Part shown: positions 22,419 through 34,677 of the stretch, one piece after another
How the letters are laid out: each line of letters starts with the position of its first letter
Position numbering within the stretch: position 1 is the first letter of the stretch
NCBI GenBank assembly: GCA_010645155.1
Contig: CM021322.1
Location: forward strand, 12,430,397-12,494,396
Source of the DNA: Tigriopus japonicus
Lineage: Eukaryota > Arthropoda > Copepoda > Harpacticoida > Harpacticidae
DNA: 64,000 nt
Reading direction: 5' to 3'
Translations under genes and position numbers: made by a program
The notes under the pieces: generated by a model
What the model was told of the DNA's origin: nothing
The model's input: the letters and a program-made list of their open reading frames with translations, nothing else
Database searches by the model: none

Positions 22419-23065
22419 TAAACTCCTCCGAACCTTAGTTAGTGTTAAAGCGTGTAATCGAAATCTAACTCTCTTTTGAGGTATTTCTAATATGCATGGA
22501 GACCATGACCTTTATTGACACCGTATCAAATAGCTTTTTGACTGATATTGTCTGTTTCAATATGGTTCTTTGATATTCAAATCTTAGTTGCTCGTCACAC
22601 TTCTTAGCCAGGTTGACTAGAATGTGGTAATAATGTCGTGATTTGCCACCTGATTTCAATGTTGATGGGCTTTAGCAAATGAAAATTTCAAATAATAACT
22701 GTGCACTAACGAGTTGAATAAAATCTTGCGTTGCAACATAATAACATAAGCAATCGTTAAATGAAATATTCTCCGACAATTTGGAGGATGTCACATAAGT
22801 TTTTGTGTTAATGAAAACGATTTCACGTCACACTTTCAGCGGTTCTTCAGGTATTTTTCTTTAAAACTCTGAAGCCAACATGTTATGCCAAGTTGTGGAA
22901 TCGACGAGATGTTCCTTGCTTTGAAATTTATATTGTTTAAGTTAAAACAACGGAAAAACAGATCTAGATATTTCGTGCCTTCAAACTGAAACCGATCGAA
23001 CACCGGAGAAAAAAGCAAAACCCAATTTGAGCACATTTGGCAACACTTCGCATTTATCTCTTGGT
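22419..23065. other. Spacer between two hAT-like MITEs
   Basis: No gene or repeat boundary recognised in about 650 bp. Confidence 0.4.
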
Positions 23066-23073
23066 CTCAAGTC

Positions 23074-23801
23074 TAGTGATGTGACTTGGGCAAGTAATGA
23101 GTCATCACAGACACCCCAAGCACAAGTTGTTGACAAGCATTACTTGGGCAATACACCAATACACTTGGCAAGCTCAAGGAATATTGGAATATGCAGTTGC
23201 CGGCAGTTGCTCTTAGAAGATTTCAGATGCTTGCAGTGTGACTTAGAAGAAAAGAATGTCAAGTTGCATTTTCAATGATCTTTTGACCTTAATAATTTAG
23301 CAATAAACAGTGGAAGTGAAACAAAAAATATTTTGATTTGGATAGCATTTGCATAACCATGTTTTTTCTTTAGTTTCCGTTCTAAGCCACACATGAATAC
23401 ACTTTTCGGGCCAATCAAGAATGAGATTTAACAGTCACACTTGGGAACAAGCTCGGTCACTCAGAGTTGCTAGAAAAAAAATATAAGATGCCAACTCTTT
23501 TTTTTTTTTGAAATATTCTCAAAAGCTTTTGCATTTCTCGAAGTATTTCTCGATACAAAAGCTTTGAATTGTGTATTTTCATCTAAAAATCCATCCTAAC
23601 AAGGGCATGGGCCCTATTTCGCTGAAACTCTTGTAATTGAAATTCTGATGCCGAAGGTTTAGTCTTCATTCCTAGCAAATTTGGCAAACCTGTAAGGTGG
23701 GAAAAATACTTGTACAGGCACCCAAGTAGACCCAAGTTTTGGCAAGTCCAAGGTACTGTACCGGACCGCTTGCCCAAGCTCCTGTTTGCCTCCCATCACT
23801 A
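23074..23801. mobile_element. hAT-like MITE, family TAGTGATG, copy 2 (728 bp)
   Basis: Same family as 21703-22410. The perfect 8-bp duplication CTCAAGTC (23066-23073 and 23802-23809) fixes both ends. Inner ends carry GGCAAG/CTTGCC-rich subterminal sequence. Non-coding. Confidence 0.92.
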
Positions 23802-24050
23802 CTCAAGTCGGAATCAAGACCAGCGAGACTTTAATTGTATTGGTCTGGTCTCATACTGTATGAGACATTGCTGGTATCAGCCCCATCAGTACTACCAACT
23901 GATTATCGATGACTTTTGATGTCGTTCATTTCCGTGGATCCTTGCAATCTTTCACAAATGACGTTCAATTGTGGTGATCTTGATGCCAAAAGTTAGAGGA
24001 TTATTGTTTTATCCTTCAATCCATTAATTTGAAACTTTTCGTGATTGGAC

Positions 24051-24665
24051 CAGGGTTGCCAACTGGCGATTTTGAAACGTGTCTGGCGATGGAAAAAATG
24101 CTCTGGCGAAATCAGCTGATCTGGCGATAAATCTGGCGATTACAGTATTTCTGGCGATAGATTTGGCGAAATGAGCAAATTTGGCGAAAAATTCGGCGAA
24201 ATTGGAGAAAATTGGCGAAAATTAGGGCGAAATCCCCTATTTTTGGCGATAACTCTGGCATATTTTGACTCTCTCTTTATGATTTTGACTTTCATTCTGA
24301 CTGAATGGACAGGAAAGTAACATTAGCATAAAAAGAGAGGCATGGTCACCTTCTAAGACACCTTCAAAGTTGCATGACTACCATACCAGGGCTACAGCTC
24401 CCCACAATATCACACCTCATTTACTATTTGTAGATACATGATGTTCCCAACTTCAAGCATGGGTTGGAAATTAGTATGTATTTAGCCTATTTCTACTCAC
24501 ACCTACTAACATGGAGAACATTTTAAAACCTAAGGCAAAGGCAATCCTACTTTGCACGAAGTCGAAATATTGAATGAACTAACCAAAAATTTTATCACAA
24601 TATGATTTCTGCAAGAATTTTATGTATCGTGGAACCACCAGATCCAACATATTTTGGCAACCCTG
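24051..24665. mobile_element. Probable hAT-like MITE with TGGCGA array
   Basis: Perfect 12-bp inverted ends CAGGGTTGCCAA (24051-24062, and 24654-24665 reversed). The first 200 bp hold about fifteen copies of (T/C)TGGCGA. The flanks GATTGGAC and ATTGACTT do not form a clear 8-bp duplication, so boundaries are less certain than for its neighbours. Confidence 0.55.
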
Positions 24666-24686
24666 ATTGACTTCGCACTTCACTGA

Positions 24687-24910
24687 ATCACCCCTAGCTG
24701 AGCCATTATTTAAGGTATTTGAAATTATAATGGATTTTGCGTTTGTGCGTCCTAAAGAGCAGCAAAAAGTAACGTACAATCGAATGAGCTCAAATTATGT
24801 TACAACTTCCTTCATAAATTTTCTTTTAAAATACCGTAAGTACAAATCTCATGGTCTTCTACTATCTCAAACACGTTTTCAACAACATGTGAATGTTCGG
24901 TGTTGCCAAA
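24687..24910 (+). repeat. Dispersed repeat, inverted partner at 29275-29489
   Basis: From ATCACCCCTAGCTGAGCC to GGTGTTGCCAAA the sequence recurs in opposite orientation at 29275-29489 with few differences. A frame shared by the two copies is a by-product of the similarity. No protein family is recognised. Confidence 0.85.
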
Positions 24911-26374
24911 TTGCGTGATTTTTTTTCTGTTGTATGGATTGAGTTGCCAATATGTCGGAGTTTTTCAATTTTGAAACCTTTTTAACAATGGATAGTTGGA
25001 TTGATGATTGAAATGAAGGTCAGATTTAAAATGCTAAACCAAAAAACTTCATTAATATGGGCCGTATTCGTACTTTATTTTCTTAGTATTTTATTTTATT
25101 TTTTCCCAGGTTTAAGCATAAACAAAATTTTGAGGTATTTTTGACGAAAAAGTAATTTGTGGAGGAAATTTGATTGACTTTTACAGCAAAAAACAAATTC
25201 ATTGAGGAATTTCACATATTTTTCATTCAGTAATTTTTATATTGAAGCATGTTTTAAGACTTTAGAAAATTCAAAAAAACTTCCGAGACGGCCAAATGTT
25301 TTTCAACTGTAAATCTTTGGTATCTGGCTTTCGGAATCACAAGATGACTTCATCAAAAATGAATCAAATTACCTTTGGACTTCACTTGTTGGCTAAATGT
25401 TGTTGTTGCTAACCTAGGTCGTCCTCGTCTCATTCTTAGTCACAAGAAGGTGACTCCACTTGAAGTGTCCAACCAAAGGAATCACACCACTGGCCCTGAC
25501 AGCCCTTGCCCTCACTCAACAAGGTGGAGGGTGTCGTGTGGACGAGTCTCAACACGTGGGACGGATGTTGGTTGTCTTGGGCTCATTTAGTCTATGGGTG
25601 TTGTTGATTAAGATTGCATGACCCAGCCAAAAATAGTAGTGATAAACAAAATCAAATTCTGTTGCCTTTTTAGTTGCTTGTTTAAATGGCAGGTGCTCAA
25701 AAAAATGCTTTGGAAAATGTCCTAAGTTGGGAAAATTCAATGTTTTTTTAATATTTAATCTTTTTTCCATTTGATCTTCAATTTTGGGTCAATTTAAAAA
25801 TGTTTTGACTCCAAAGAAATCGATTTCAAATTCGGTCTCTATTTATTATCAAAAGCGAGTCTAGTTCATAATGTCAAAAAAGTAAGTACCAGAAATGAAA
25901 CAGGATTTTAGTTTTAGAAGAAAAATGAAAGTACAAGAAAAATGCAACATTTTATTTAACTGTACTTTTAATAAATGTGCTCACTTGCAAGGTTTCTGTT
26001 TGTTCTAGAAATGAACATTCATGGCCTTGCATTTTCTTCTTAAAATAGTACTTCTTGTGCTTCGATTTTTCTTCTTGAAACTGATCTTAAATGGGACTCA
26101 TAAGCTCATGTGGATATTCTTGTAATCATAGTGCTTTGGTCAAAGTGGGAAGGAACTTTTGTGTCACACTATTTCGAGTTTCATAAAACACTAAAAGTTA
26201 TTGTGATAATTTTGCAATTCATTTTGAAAGAACAGTATGGAAAAAGAGGGATATATATAATATTATATACAATAAATTTATTAATTAATTTATAATTAAT
26301 TAATTTAAAAAAATATATTAACAATATAATATTTCATGGTTGGCTTTTTCTGGATTTCACTTCATTCAGCAAAC
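24911..26374. other. AT-rich spacer, no gene recognised
   Basis: No supportable gene. A very AT-rich palindromic stretch of TTAATTAA-type repeats lies at about 26258-26330. Confidence 0.4.
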
Positions 26375-26382
26375 CTTTGTTG

Positions 26383-27620
26383 TACTGATGGGACACAAGC
26401 TGCAGCTTGAAGAGGAGTTTGGGCCAAGCAACAGTTTCAGCTGTGCTTGAAAGCTTGCAAGCAGTTTCAAGCACCTTCACCCGATGTCAGGCTTGCCGGT
26501 GTCCTATAACTTTAGAGCGAATCAAATGACCGACAATCAAAATAGAGCGGTTTTTTGATCGACATATGAAATTAGCGCGGAAATCAAAAGAGAGCCAATA
26601 TGTTTGATCGAACATCAAATTATCACCGATATTAATCAACGCAATCAAACTTGGACATGCTTTATAACACTTGTTTTGCAAGGCTTCATGCATTCATGCA
26701 GTATTGGTCACAAAAATTGTATTCAAACATAGCCATGGCTTGGACGACGCCATGTTCTTGACAAGCTCTCTTTGTAAATGATTCAATTTCTTACAGAAAA
26801 AATCAGTTTCAAGAAGTGAAGGTGGGCATTCAGTAAATCAGCAGTCAGCAGTCCGGGGAGAACTATTCCTGCAAAAAATATTTTCTTCAAGTCAATGACT
26901 TACTGTACAACTATTGCTTGCTTTAAAGAGAAAAATCCACTTGAATATTTGTAAGAAGAACTCAAACACCAAAATGGTAGATAAAAGAGTGTATGGACGA
27001 GACATTTGACAAATGATGGTAAGTATATAAAAGGGTTAAAATGACATTGCGAGGATAAAATCATATAAATAAATGGTGCTTGTAAAAGTTTATCGTTATT
27101 TTACACTCTTAAGACATAAAAATATTTATCATTTTCATCACATTTACTCTAATATCATTGTGGATCACTTGTACTGGCTATCTTTTTTTCTCTCTTTTGA
27201 TTTCTGCGCTCATTTGATACGCGATCAAAAAACCGCTCTATTTTGATTGTCGGTCATTTGATCCACTCTAATTTGATGTAGCACCAGGCTTGCCAGTTAA
27301 AATTCAATGTTGGCCACTGGAAATGGAGTAAAATAGTTTGCACTCAAGTTTAACAAAGCATGCTTCATATAGCCCCTAAGAAGGCATATATCTTGAAAAA
27401 TCTATGAAAAAATGGCAAATTCTGCAACAGCATAGGAGTTTCTGCTTCTATTTTTAGATCAGGCAAAAAGGATAACAAATAGCTTGGCAACCCTGCTATT
27501 TACCATAGGTCCTCTGAGCCCTGTGGCTTGAATGCTTGGTTTAGCTTGAGGCAGCTGAAATGGAAACAAGCCCAGCTTGAAAAATTGAAGTGCTTGATAG
27601 CTTGGGAAATCCCATCAGTA
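26383..27620. mobile_element. hAT-like MITE, family TACTGATGGG, split by a second MITE
   Basis: Inverted ends TACTGATGGG/CCCATCAGTA are flanked by a perfect 8-bp duplication CTTTGTTG (26375-26382 and 27621-27628). Without the nested element (26498-27285 plus a 9-bp duplication) its native length is 441 bp. It is rich in CAGCTTGAAG/GCTTGCAAGC motifs. The same family forms the tandem array at 29550-30823. Open frames in it are repeat by-products. Confidence 0.9.
26498..27285. mobile_element. Mutator-like MITE nested in the hAT-like MITE (788 bp)
   Basis: Inverted ends start GGTG and include the near-identical arms ATCAAATGACCGACAATC and AGAGCGGTTTTTTGATCG, about 85 bp per side. A perfect 9-bp duplication AGGCTTGCC flanks it (26489-26497 and 27286-27294). 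The uninterrupted host sequence is present in the units at 29702 and beyond, which confirms the insertion point. A 9-bp duplication with long inverted ends fits the Mutator superfamily. No transposase frame. Confidence 0.9.
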
Positions 27621-27628
27621 CTTTGTTG

Positions 27629-28464
27629 TTGCCAAAAACAAGGTCAAAATATGCTGCTTGTTGAACTGATCGGAAACACATTGAATTTTCATACAAGAGG
27701 TGTGATTTGCATTTGATTAGATCCCTAATCTTTCAAAGAAGAAACGAGTATTGAAATCCTGCTTAGTGTGCCCTCCATGAAGTTGACAACAAGGCTCAGA
27801 CCAAGTACCAAGTTGATTTGTACCCATGAAGACAATTCCAAATGACAAACAAGACAAATCCACCTAAAAAGTTTTCAACACAATCCCTCAATTCAATTCA
27901 GACATGCCATTAATTGACTGATTGATAAAGATAAGAAAGGTAAATTGGCATTCCAGATGCATCTTCCAAAATTGCCGAACACTATCATTCCCAACAAGTT
28001 CAGTTTCTGCAAGTTGAATGTCTAAATTGGAGATTTGGGAATGTGTTTTCAAAGGACCCATGAATCCAGCCATAAACGTGTTTGATTCTCTGCCTTTACC
28101 TTTGTCCTCGAATGGTGAAGCACTCTTACTTCATTAGGATACAAGTGATTCCATGGCCAACCAAGCCAACCTACCCCTTGATACAAGAAAATGAGACGTT
28201 CATTTACAGTCTCCCTAAAACACTACTTCTGGAGATAACTCATTCTACATTACTACTTTTTTTTGGCATTAATTCTACATTAACATTCACAAGCTCTTTT
28301 TCATAACCTGTTCTAAAAATAAATATGAGTCCTTAGTTTATGCAACACATTTAATCCCCATTTATGTTTATTTTGTCTGTACATAGTGTCTGAAATGACA
28401 AGTGAAACTGCTTGTTCTGTCAAAGTTGGTGTTTTGTCTTGATGTATTCTCTGTTTGTAGAGGA
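27629..28464. other. No gene recognised
   Basis: No coding region or repeat boundary supported. Confidence 0.4.
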
Positions 28465-28640
28465 GGAGATGTGGTGTCGTGGTTAGCGCAGTTTCCTATT
28501 GTGAGTGAGGTCCGAGGTTCAATTTGTCTCCCCGACGTTTTTAAAGGAAAATTTCAGCCGTTAATCCACACCCACAGATTCAGGGCTTTATTTTTGCACC
28601 TCATTTGTCTGCCCTTGGTTGTGTAAAGCCCTGAATCCTG
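28465..28640 (+). repeat. tRNA-derived SINE-like sequence
   Basis: The first 67 bases fold like a degenerate tRNA: acceptor-like GGAGAT with GTCTCC, an A-box-like GTGGTTAGCGCAG and a B-box-like GAGGTTCAATTTG. The body that follows contains an inverted repeat, ATTCAGGGCTTTA and TAAAGCCCTGAAT (about 28578-28634). The 3' end and target duplication are not resolved. Confidence 0.6.
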
Positions 28641-29274
28641 ACCTAAAAATCATGGGCCAGAGCTCTTGTAGTTTAAACTTGTACTTAAGTTTGAAAACAT
28701 CGTCATACTTGATATACATGAACAAAGGTCGTGCTTTCTAAAAAAGAAAAGTATGCCTTGTGATTGATGGTATAATATTTTTGACATTTAAACCCGTCAT
28801 AAGCTTTTGGTTTATGTAGATCACTCTTTCATATAAACCTTTCAGGCATTATAAGTTGCCAATTGGTGCACCGCTACTTAAAAATTGCAGATCTGTTTAT
28901 TTTTCATCGTTTTGAAAAGGTAAAAGGGGGAAAGAGACGGTAGAATTATAATTGACAAGTAATTGTCATGTAATTGTAATTGAAGTCAATTTAATGTTCG
29001 GATAATGTAATTGTAATTAATTTAATATTTTGATGAAGTAATTGTTATTGTAATTAATTACATTTTTCAAATAATTGACCCAACTCTGGATTTTACTATA
29101 TTCATCAAAATTCTCCTCATTCTACTTTAAAACTGGATTGTTAAAGTGAAAAGATGTAATCAAATGAAAAAGCAAGTTCTTTGTTTTACCTTTTCCAACA
29201 AAGATTGCATATGATTGGAAAACAAACGATATCACAAAAAATTATCCTCGCAATTTGCACTCCATTTTGGCAAC
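28641..29274. other. AT-rich spacer, no gene recognised
   Basis: Includes a TAATTGTAATT-rich tract at about 28945-29070. Nothing else supported. Confidence 0.4.
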
Positions 29275-29489
29275 ACCGAACATTAACATGTTGTTGAAAA
29301 CTTGTTTGAGATAGTAGAAGACCATGAGATTTGTACTTAAGGTATTCTAAAAGAAAATTTATGAAGGAAGTTGTAACATAATTTGAGCTCATTCGATTGT
29401 ACGTTACTTTTTGCTGCTCTTTAGGACGCACAAACGCAAAGTCCATTATAATTTCAAATACCTTAAATAATGGCTCAGCTAGGGGTGAT
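29275..29489 (-). repeat. Dispersed repeat, inverted partner of 24687-24910
   Basis: Reverse-complement match to the earlier copy across its whole length. The match stops at GGTGAT, where the flanks diverge. Confidence 0.85.
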
Positions 29490-29549
29490 GTATGTTTACG
29501 TAGGTGGGCTCCTATGTTCGTGGATTTTCAAGCTATGTAACGTCCATTT

Positions 29550-30823
29550 TACTGAGGGGAAACAAGCTGCAGCTTGAAGAGGAATTTGGGCCAAGCAACA
29601 ATTTTCAGCTGTGCTTGAAAGCTTGCAAGTACTGATGGCTCTTCAAGCTGCAGCTTGAAGAGTAGTTTGGGCCAAGCAACAGTTTCAGCTGTGCTTGAAA
29701 GCTTGCAAGCACTTTCAAGCACCTTCACCCGATGTCAGGCTTGCCAGTTAAAATTCAATGTTGGCCACTGGAAATGGAGTAAAATAGTTTGCACTCAAGT
29801 TTAACAAAGCATGCTTCATATAAATGCCCCTAAGAAGGCAAATATCTTGAAAAATCTAGGAAAAAAATGGCAAATTCTGCAACAGCATAGGAGTTTCTGC
29901 TTCTATTTTTAGATCAGGCAAAAAGGATAACAAATAGCTTGGCAACCCTGCTATTCACCATAGGTCCTCTGAGCCCTGTGGCTTGAATGCTTGGTTTAGC
30001 TTGAGGCAGCTGAAATGGAAACAAGCCCAGCTTGAAAAATTGAAGTGCTTGATAGCTTGGGAAATCCCATCAGTACTTGCAAGCAGTTTCAAGCACCTTG
30101 ACCCGATGTCAGGCTTGCCAGTTAAAATTCAATTTGTTGGCCACCGGAAATGGAGTAAAATAGTTTGCACTCAAGCTTAACGAAGCATGCTTCATATAGC
30201 CCCTAAGAAGGCAAATATCTTGAAAAATCTATGCAAAAAAGTGGCAAATTCTGTAACAGCATAGGAGTTTCTACTTCTATTTTCAGATCAGGCAAAAAGG
30301 ACAACAAATAGCTTGGCAACCCTGCTATTCACCGTAGGTCCTCTGAGCCCTGTGTCTTGAATACTTTGTTCAGCTTGAGGCAGCTGAAATGCAAACAAGC
30401 CCAGCTTGAAAAATTGAAGTGCTTGATAGCTTGGGAAATCCCATCAGTACTTGCAAGCAGTTTCAAGCACCTTGACCCGATGTCAGGCTTGCCAGTTAAA
30501 ATTCAATTTGTTGGCCACCGGAAATGGAGTAAAATAGTTTGCACTCAAGCTTAACGAAGCATGCTTCATATAGCCCCTAAGAAGGCAAATATCTTGAAAA
30601 ATCTATGCAAAAAAGTGGCAAATTCTGTAACAGCATAGGAGTTTCTACTTCTATTTTCAGATCAGGCAAAAAGGACAACAAATAGCTTGGCAACCCTGCT
30701 ATTCACCGTAGGTCCTCTGAGCCCTGTGTCTTGAATACTTTGTTCAGCTTGAGGCAGCTGAAATGCAAACAAGCCCAGCTTGAAAAATTGAAGTGCTTGA
30801 TAGCTTGGGAATTCCCATCAGTA
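29550..30823. mobile_element. hAT-like MITE with internal 374-bp tandem amplification
   Basis: One insertion bounded by a perfect 8-bp duplication GTCCATTT (29542-29549 and 30824-30831). It starts with a TACTGAGGGG end and ends CCCATCAGTA. Inside are two left-end copies (from 29550 and about 29631) and three direct units, 29702-30075, 30076-30449 and 30450-30823, each finishing with the right-end sequence. Units 2 and 3 are nearly identical. The single-unit version is the element at 26383-27620. Confidence 0.92.
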
Positions 30824-30831
30824 GTCCATTT

Positions 30832-31398
30832 CTGTCCAAACCTAAAGCTTCTGTATCCAAACCCTGGATTTGAAGTTAGCTTTAGCAACCGTAGAGGTTT
30901 TGTCCTCTCACCACAGGATGCGAACTTCAGCTGACGCCTAGCCCAAAAAAGGCCCTTAAAACGGCTCTGCAATGACTTCGAACGAAATTGCCAATAGACA
31001 ATAGAAAAAGGTGTTTGATAACTAGGGACGGGCAGAAAGTGCAAATAATCTTACCCTTTTAGGTACCAAAAGTTGCAGAAAAATGTAACCAAAAGTGCAA
31101 AACAAAGTGCAGAAAAATGTAGAAAGTGCAAATAAATGTCGAAAAAGAACAAACAAATTTGGAAAAAAGAGCAAATAACTTGCATTTGGACTTGAGTCTA
31201 TTAATTAGGTCACGACCAAAAAAGGATATAAAGTTACTAAAAATACTAGAAAACAATCTTCTGAATTTTCCATTCCTAATGTGGTCTCATGGTTGTCTAT
31301 ACCTAAAATATTGTCGAAATCTATTGAGCCATTGTTTTACATCGCTTAATATCAGTCCGTTTTCGTCCTTCGAGAATGTAGAATAACAACACACACCC
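30832..31398. other. No gene recognised
   Basis: Short low-complexity tracts rich in AAAGTGCAAA and AAAAATGTAG near 31068-31140. No gene supported. Confidence 0.4.
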
Positions 31399-31829
31399 CG
31401 GCATAGGCGTAGGAGGCAGGGGGGCAGGGGGGGCAACTGCCCCCCCCTGGCCTCCGGAGACAGCTAAAATTCGGGCAAATGAGTTGAGATATTCGGGGCA
31501 TTCGGGGAGGGGAAAAATGATATTAAATAACAAGATTAATAGTAAAAATACTGAAGAACCAGACAATAATTAATCGCAAATAAATTGTGATTATTATAGA
31601 GAGAAATTCATCATGATGAATTGATCGTCAAAATGTATGTTCATTGGACAATATGTCGGGGTAGGCTATGTATGGTGATTGTGGATGAAGCGCGTGAACA
31701 ATAGTAAACAAGGCGAAAGGGAAGGGACAAAATGTTCTTCTGACTTATCAGCAAAGCTATCAAATGTTTGTGAAATTCGGGCAAATTTGGTGTTGCCCCC
31801 CCAAATAAACCACACCTCCAACGCCTATG
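31399..31829. mobile_element. MITE with GGCATAGGCGT inverted ends
   Basis: Left end GGCATAGGCGTAGGAGGC followed by G-rich sequence and GGCAAC. Right end GTTGCCCCCC, then CTCCAACGCCTATGC. Internal AATTCGGGCAAAT occurs near both ends in the same orientation. The right end abuts the 3.08-kb transposon, which obscures the target duplication. No coding capacity. Confidence 0.65.
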
Positions 31830-32062
31830 CCCCCCGGCCAAGACGAAGCAAGGATCTCCTGAAACTAGGTTAAAAACGTATATAATCATTGGATTGACAA
31901 TTTCATCTTCTCAATTGTCCTAGCAAGAGCTAATTAGGTAGTTGTAAGATTTTTAGGTTTTTTTCTATTCAAACATTTTCATCCCATCTCCCTGATGTTT
32001 CTGGCTTCAACATGCTGCATTCTTTGACACCCTGGCCTCTGCGCCAATCAGAGGGCAGAAAA
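31830..32062 (+). repeat. Left terminal inverted repeat of the 3.08-kb transposon
   Basis: Runs from CCCCCCGGCC to GGGCAGAAAA and matches the reverse complement of the right end. It ends about 550 bp beyond the stop of the transposase-like gene. Confidence 0.88.
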
Positions 32063-32615
32063 CACATTACTATTTTTGAACATAACGCGCGAGATGATTC
32101 ATGACTTATCCATGTTCAGGATTTTCAAAATGTGAAGTTGTAGACGCTATAAGAAAGCATTATTGTAATCCCCTAGTGTTCTGAGGTTTTAACATCATAG
32201 CAACGAGAAGTAGTCGAATCTTGTTGTTTTCTGACCTCACCCTGAAACATGGTGGCATTTAAAATTGGTTTTTGAAGCAATGAAATACAATGTCATATTG
32301 TTATGAAGCAATCAAATTCATATTTCAATAAACTTTCACCCACATAATTGATAACAATTTTGTTATCTTTTGTTTTGTTAGACTATTCACACCCAACATC
32401 CGTTTGCAAATATTCCTGATGATATGCAAAAAAAGGATCAATTTACGATTGCCCCATTTTCTCCCAATCACTTCCCATCGGTTTCTTAGTTTGCTCTAAA
32501 CTGATAAAATAATGACTCGTCTGGTAATAAAATCAAATTTGTATGATTATTCTGAACATTTGAACTTAAAAAGCATTTCAGGGGAATACAGAGTGAAAGG
32601 CATAACATTCAACAA

Positions 32616-34601
32616 TTATTTTGCATGAACTCCATTGTAATCAAGGACACTACGCCAGAGACTTGTCTCATAATTGGGGTTTGAAATATCCTTAACCGCA
32701 TATCGATCCCAGGTCCTCTGATATTCGGAGTGAAGAGTCTCGTGAGCTTGTTCGGCATATAACTTCATGTTTTGGTTCCCGCGGCTGGTCACAAAATCTT
32801 CCAAATGATCAACAATCAAGTGTACTTTTGGAATTGCTGGTAAAGAACACGCTCTCCAAGCCTTTTCAAACTTGAAGACGGCATCTTTCAACATTGGAAC
32901 TTGGACGGATTCCTTTGAATACTCCACATTCACTTGGTTAAATGTTCGGAAAACAACGACATAACGTTGCCCCTCTTCGATTTGATTTAGGTTGACAAGT
33001 AAATCTTCCAATCTTTCCACATTCTTCAATAATTTTTGGCATTCATTTCCCTCATAACCACTCCCGTGATAGCTCTCTTGATGAAGATGTAAGGATTCAG
33101 GCCATGCCTTGGCATTGGGTATAGCTTTTAAGAGTTTCGAAATCGTATGGTTCACAACACCCAACGTAATGTGCAACCACGGCAAAGCACAAACATCAAT
33201 TACTCGCGTGGATGGAGGAAGATGACGAAGAATTAAAGGCTGACGTTGAACAGATCGGAAGTCCTTTGGTTTTGCGTGGGGAGTTCTTGCAAAGTGCTCA
33301 TAGTCATTGATAAAGTGACCGAGGGTGCGATGTTCCACACGCCTTTCACTCTAGTGGCCATTTCTCCAAAAGCAATAAATGCAGGGATAGGTGCTTTTGT
33401 GGTTCCCAAGCCCAAACACAATGTTATAGCATTTCAAATCTTGACTGTACACTTGCTCCAAATTGTTGCTAAAATTCAAGTCCAACTTCGACAGCAATAT
33501 TTGGATGGATTCGTACGACTCCTTCATTGGAGCAATGGCAAGTAAAAAAGTCCTCTTAACTCCCGATGATAGAAATTGGGTCGTTTCACGAGCAAGATTC
33601 TTCACCACCAGGTTTCCACTGATCTTCAGAAATCCTTTGCCCTCGTCAATAGACAGTCGCAAAAAGATATCTTGGCTGGTCATTCCCCTTTCATTGAGGA
33701 TAGCTTGAATAAATTGCTCCGGGTTGTTGCAAAATATCACGGGGAATGAACCTTTTTGTGGCAGCTCTTCCACAGTGTGATCGAAAAAACTCGTCCATCG
33801 AGTGTTGGCCATTGAGAGCGCCTTCTTCAATCCAGATTCCACATCGACATCTGACCGTATCCCATGAGCCACTTTCAGTAGGGTCCCGCTACTCAAACCA
33901 GCGTCAGCTTTAATTTGGAGGAGCGTATCAATTTTGAGCTTGGGTTTGATGGACGTGGCTTTGATCTCCGACCCTGAAAACATTCGCTTAGGTAAACCTG
34001 ATGAGGCGAGGGTGAGGGGTTGATTATTCCGGCTCTTCTCCTCTAAAATGGACCTTGCCACCTGCTCCAGGGTCTTATCAGGAATAAGCTTCCGCACATT
34101 ACTCTGTAGGCTTTTTTGAGTGCAGGGATGCTTGCAACCACGATACAGCATTTGAAAGTACTTAGTGCAGAACATGCCTCTTGATCGGGTTGCAGATCGG
34201 TTAATGTCGGAATTGTCGTCAGACATTAACGTTGCGGCAAAATGTTGTCCGGGCATGAGCTTCCGGCTCTTCCTCCTCGAGGACGTCAAACCCACCACTC
34301 GATATTTTCCACATAGATCACATCCGCACGAGCTCATCCCACGTGATGGGCGATAGCTGGCCATTTTCGAATAGTCCGGAAATTCCGGCAAAACCTGATC
34401 AAACAATCCGGATTCGAATCGAACCAATTTTGTGGCACACGAGAAACACAATCCATTGGGCAACCGAGGATCTAACGGGCAATAGTCTTGGACAACAAAC
34501 ATATCCACCAAAGCCTGGTACTTTGTATTGGGAATAGCTTGAGATGATCGGTCCAAGCAAATCAAGCACAAGGAGTTGCGGGCTTTTTCGTGCTTTTCCA
34601 T
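32616..34601 (-). pseudogene. Transposase-like protein of unassigned family, one premature stop
   Basis: About 661 codons from ATG 34601, interrupted by one in-frame TAG at 33351-33353 (codon 417). The frame resumes at once and runs to 32616. The N-terminus has a Cys cluster that could bind zinc (C12, C15, C52, C55, then C92, C94, C97). The middle has SIDEGKGFLKIS (D319), then QDLKCYN (D388) and a CxxC (YPCIYC, C407, C410). After the stop come HGSGYEGNECQKLL, PKVHLIVDHLEDF and AEQAHETLH (the last Glu and His lie near codons 617-621). This order of blocks resembles uncharacterised repeat-associated proteins of invertebrates. A DDE/RNase H-like catalytic role for D319, D388 and a late Glu is inference. 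A relative is decayed at 4731-5613. Confidence 0.72.
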
Positions 34602-34677
34602 CTCTTTTGAATTTGAGCCGGAGCAAAATAGAGTTGTTTGTTGCGTTCGTCAATATCTGTTTTGAAATCAAACTAGT

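Noticed and set aside
21703..23801. A gene spanning similar frames in both TAGTGATG elements
   Set aside because: The shared sequence is explained by two copies of one non-coding MITE.
24043..24673. Clear 8-bp target duplication for the TGGCGA element
   Set aside because: The flanks GATTGGAC and ATTGACTT share only an ATTG core, so no duplication is claimed.
28465..28531. tRNA gene
   Set aside because: Box A and B-like sequence is present but the arms do not fold properly and a SINE body follows.
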